The notes below the pieces were generated by a model. The model did no database searches. It was not told the origin of the DNA and saw nothing but the letters and a program-made list of their open reading frames with translations. DNA of 7,792 nucleotides, taken from NCBI GenBank assembly GCA_964439215.1, contig CAYTNY010000094.1:1-7792 (forward strand). The letters are read 5' to 3'. Each line of letters opens with the position of its first letter. Position 1 is the stretch's first letter. Position numbers and translations under genes: made by a program. This document shows, piece after piece, positions 7,203 to 7,792 of the stretch. Source of the stretch: CAYTNY01 sp964439215 (GTDB taxonomy: Bacteria; Oederibacteriota; PGYV01; CAYTNY01).

Positions 7203-7260
7203 GCCTCAGGAGGCCCGGTGTTCCATCTCCAACCCCTCTATATGGCACCGGGCCGCTCCT
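7203..7260 (+). ncRNA. Candidate structured small RNA or leader element
   Basis: GGCCCGGTG (7212-7220) pairs perfectly with CACCGGGCC (7246-7254). The stem continues inward as CCAT (7223-7226) with ATGG (7242-7245) after a 2-base bulge, and outward as AGGA (7208-7211) with TCCT (7257-7260). The 15-base loop (7227-7241) is almost all pyrimidine and could pair with GGAG-type ribosome sites. A competing hairpin, GCCT (7203-7206) with AGGC (7211-7214), is also possible. The element is not directly followed by a T-run; an 11-base T-run lies 25 bases later (7286-7296). I do not recognise it as a known riboswitch or RNA family. The pairing is seen; RNA function is inferred. Confidence 0.4.
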
Positions 7261-7298
7261 TAAAAAAAACTCCCTAAAACCCTGATTTTTTTTTTTAT

Positions 7299-7316
7299 TT
7301 GTGATAAAGAACACAG
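7299..7316. promoter_or_regulatory. Weak Rex/Crp-like inverted repeat
   Basis: The sequence TTGTGATAAAGAACACAG has one full TTGTGA arm and a degenerate second arm (CACA). It resembles the stronger site at 131-148 and lies upstream of a possible -10 box TATAAT (7348-7353) before the 100-residue gene. The match is weak and could be chance in AT-rich DNA. Confidence 0.2.
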
Positions 7317-7347
7317 ATAAATAGTTCCTTTTCTGTTATATTTATTT

Positions 7348-7353
7348 TATAAT
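7348..7353 (+). promoter_or_regulatory. Possible -10 box close to the 100-residue gene
   Basis: A perfect TATAAT sits 19 bases before the ATG at 7373. No good -35 box is found 16-18 bases upstream (TTCCTT at 7325-7330 is the best). If used, the mRNA would start near 7360, just before the ribosome site. In such AT-rich sequence a chance TATAAT is likely. Confidence 0.25.
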
Positions 7354-7372
7354 AAAAAACAGGGAGGCGGAT

Positions 7373-7675
7373 ATGGACAGAAAAAACATTATTCGTTTTA
7401 TTGAGGATTGGAACATCAGCTATAACCAAACAAGGCCCGGGAAATATAATGGTTCAGCCCGGACCGCAGGGGCCCCGGACAAGAGATGGAAACAAAGGCT
7501 TATCAGGCAGCTGAAAGAACTGCCGCTGTCTCTTGAAACCCTGGTGACAAGAGAAGGGAATCTTTTAATAAAAGCCAAAGAACTTGCGGTATCCGACAAA
7601 CCTGAAAACCTTGAAAAAATCCATCATCTGATGAAAAAAGCGGAAAATCTGACGTCATACAGCAATATGGCGTGA
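7373..7675 (+). CDS. Unrecognised basic 100-residue protein
   Basis: I do not recognise this protein. The start is supported by a strong ribosome site, GGGAGG (7362-7367), five bases before the ATG. The 100-residue product is basic by count (11 Lys, 8 Arg, 12 Asp/Glu), has no cysteine and no signal peptide or membrane segment. The first part (residues 1-13) looks helical, residues 14-36 are rich in G, N, P and T and probably flexible, and residues 37-93 look like two or three amphipathic helices. The size and make-up would suit a small regulatory or nucleic-acid-binding protein, but nothing shows this. It lies outside the hydrogenase operon, 368 bases after the protease gene, and there is no evidence of a functional link. 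Confidence 0.65.
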   Translation: MDRKNIIRFIEDWNISYNQTRPGKYNGSARTAGAPDKRWKQRLIRQLKELPLSLETLVTREGNLLIKAKELAVSDKPENLEKIHHLMKKAENLTSYSNMA

Positions 7676-7720
7676 AATTCAAGGCTCGAAACTCAAGTTT
7701 ACTGTTCACTGAGCTGAATT
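7676..7720 (+). repeat. Imperfect inverted repeat after the 100-residue gene
   Basis: AATTCA (7676-7681) and GCTC (7684-7687) pair with GAGC (7711-7714) and TGAATT (7715-7720), giving ten base pairs with a 2-base bulge. The 23-base loop contains a small inner hairpin, AAAC (7689-7692) with GTTT (7697-7700). It starts immediately after the stop codon but lacks a following T-run, so it is at best a transcript-end or stability structure. The remaining bases to 7792 show no gene; the window ends in a pyrimidine-rich stretch with CCCTCT twice. Confidence 0.35.
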
Positions 7721-7792
7721 GTAAAATGATTTGCAGCACCTAAAACATCCGAAAATATACAGGAATATAAATTATTTCCCTCTCCCTCTACG

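Larger units (their letters stand above)
7005..7372. other. 368-base AT-rich intergenic region
   Basis: This gap holds no convincing protein gene. Bases 7005-7134 are AT-rich, with a T-run at 7070-7076 lacking a GC stem, so I see no clear terminator for the protease gene. Bases 7135-7153 are an A/T palindrome (nine T, AT, eight A) just upstream of a -35 box, resembling an UP element. Then come a promoter, a GC-rich hairpin, an 11-base T-run (7286-7296), a weak Rex-like repeat (7299-7316) and a possible -10 box (7348-7353). The small GC-rich island at 7203-7260 stands out sharply from its surroundings. Confidence 0.7.

Noticed and set aside
7078..7314. Minus-strand open frame of 78 codons across the intergenic region
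   Set aside because: It is mostly poly-Lys/Phe from A/T runs and reads through the hairpin; no ribosome site or family resemblance.
1..7792. CRISPR array, tRNA, rRNA, insertion sequence or prophage genes
   Set aside because: No regularly spaced repeats, cloverleaf or rRNA signatures, transposase or integrase motifs were seen on either strand.

Overview
The window comes from an anaerobic bacterium. Its genes are tightly packed, strong Shine-Dalgarno sites precede most starts, and the main promoter is a near-ideal sigma70 type, which argues against an archaeal source. I cannot name the lineage from sequence alone. A deep-branching anaerobic phylum known mainly from metagenomes would fit, but that is inference.

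Bases 1-181 hold the promoter and leader of the main operon. There is a TTGACA / extended -10 TATAAT promoter, a long hairpin, and an 18-base inverted repeat matching the binding site of Rex (or Crp/Fnr-type regulators). Bases 182-6467 are one operon of six genes that touch, overlap or lie within 19 bases of each other: hdrC, hdrB, hdrA, mvhD, mvhG, mvhA. Together they encode a complete methanogen-type [NiFe]-hydrogenase/heterodisulfide reductase complex. MvhA and MvhG oxidise H2. MvhD passes the electrons to the FAD of HdrA. HdrA bifurcates them to ferredoxin and, through HdrC, to the two non-cubane clusters of HdrB, where a disulfide-like acceptor would be reduced. The catalytic and cluster-binding cysteines I checked are present.

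A strong intrinsic terminator (6486-6519) follows mvhA. Next comes a hydrogenase maturation endopeptidase gene (6546-7004), which probably trims the C-terminus of MvhA so that the Ni-Fe site can close.

Bases 7005-7372 form a 368-base AT-rich gap. It holds a good promoter (7157-7185) that reads into a GC-rich hairpin with a C-rich loop (7208-7260), a candidate small RNA or structured leader. A short gene for an unrecognised basic 100-residue protein follows (7373-7675). The last 117 bases hold one imperfect inverted repeat and no recognisable gene.

The most interesting points are the probable redox (Rex-type) control of a bifurcating hydrogenase, the unknown bacterial electron acceptor of HdrB, and the unexplained structured element in the 7.2 kb gap.
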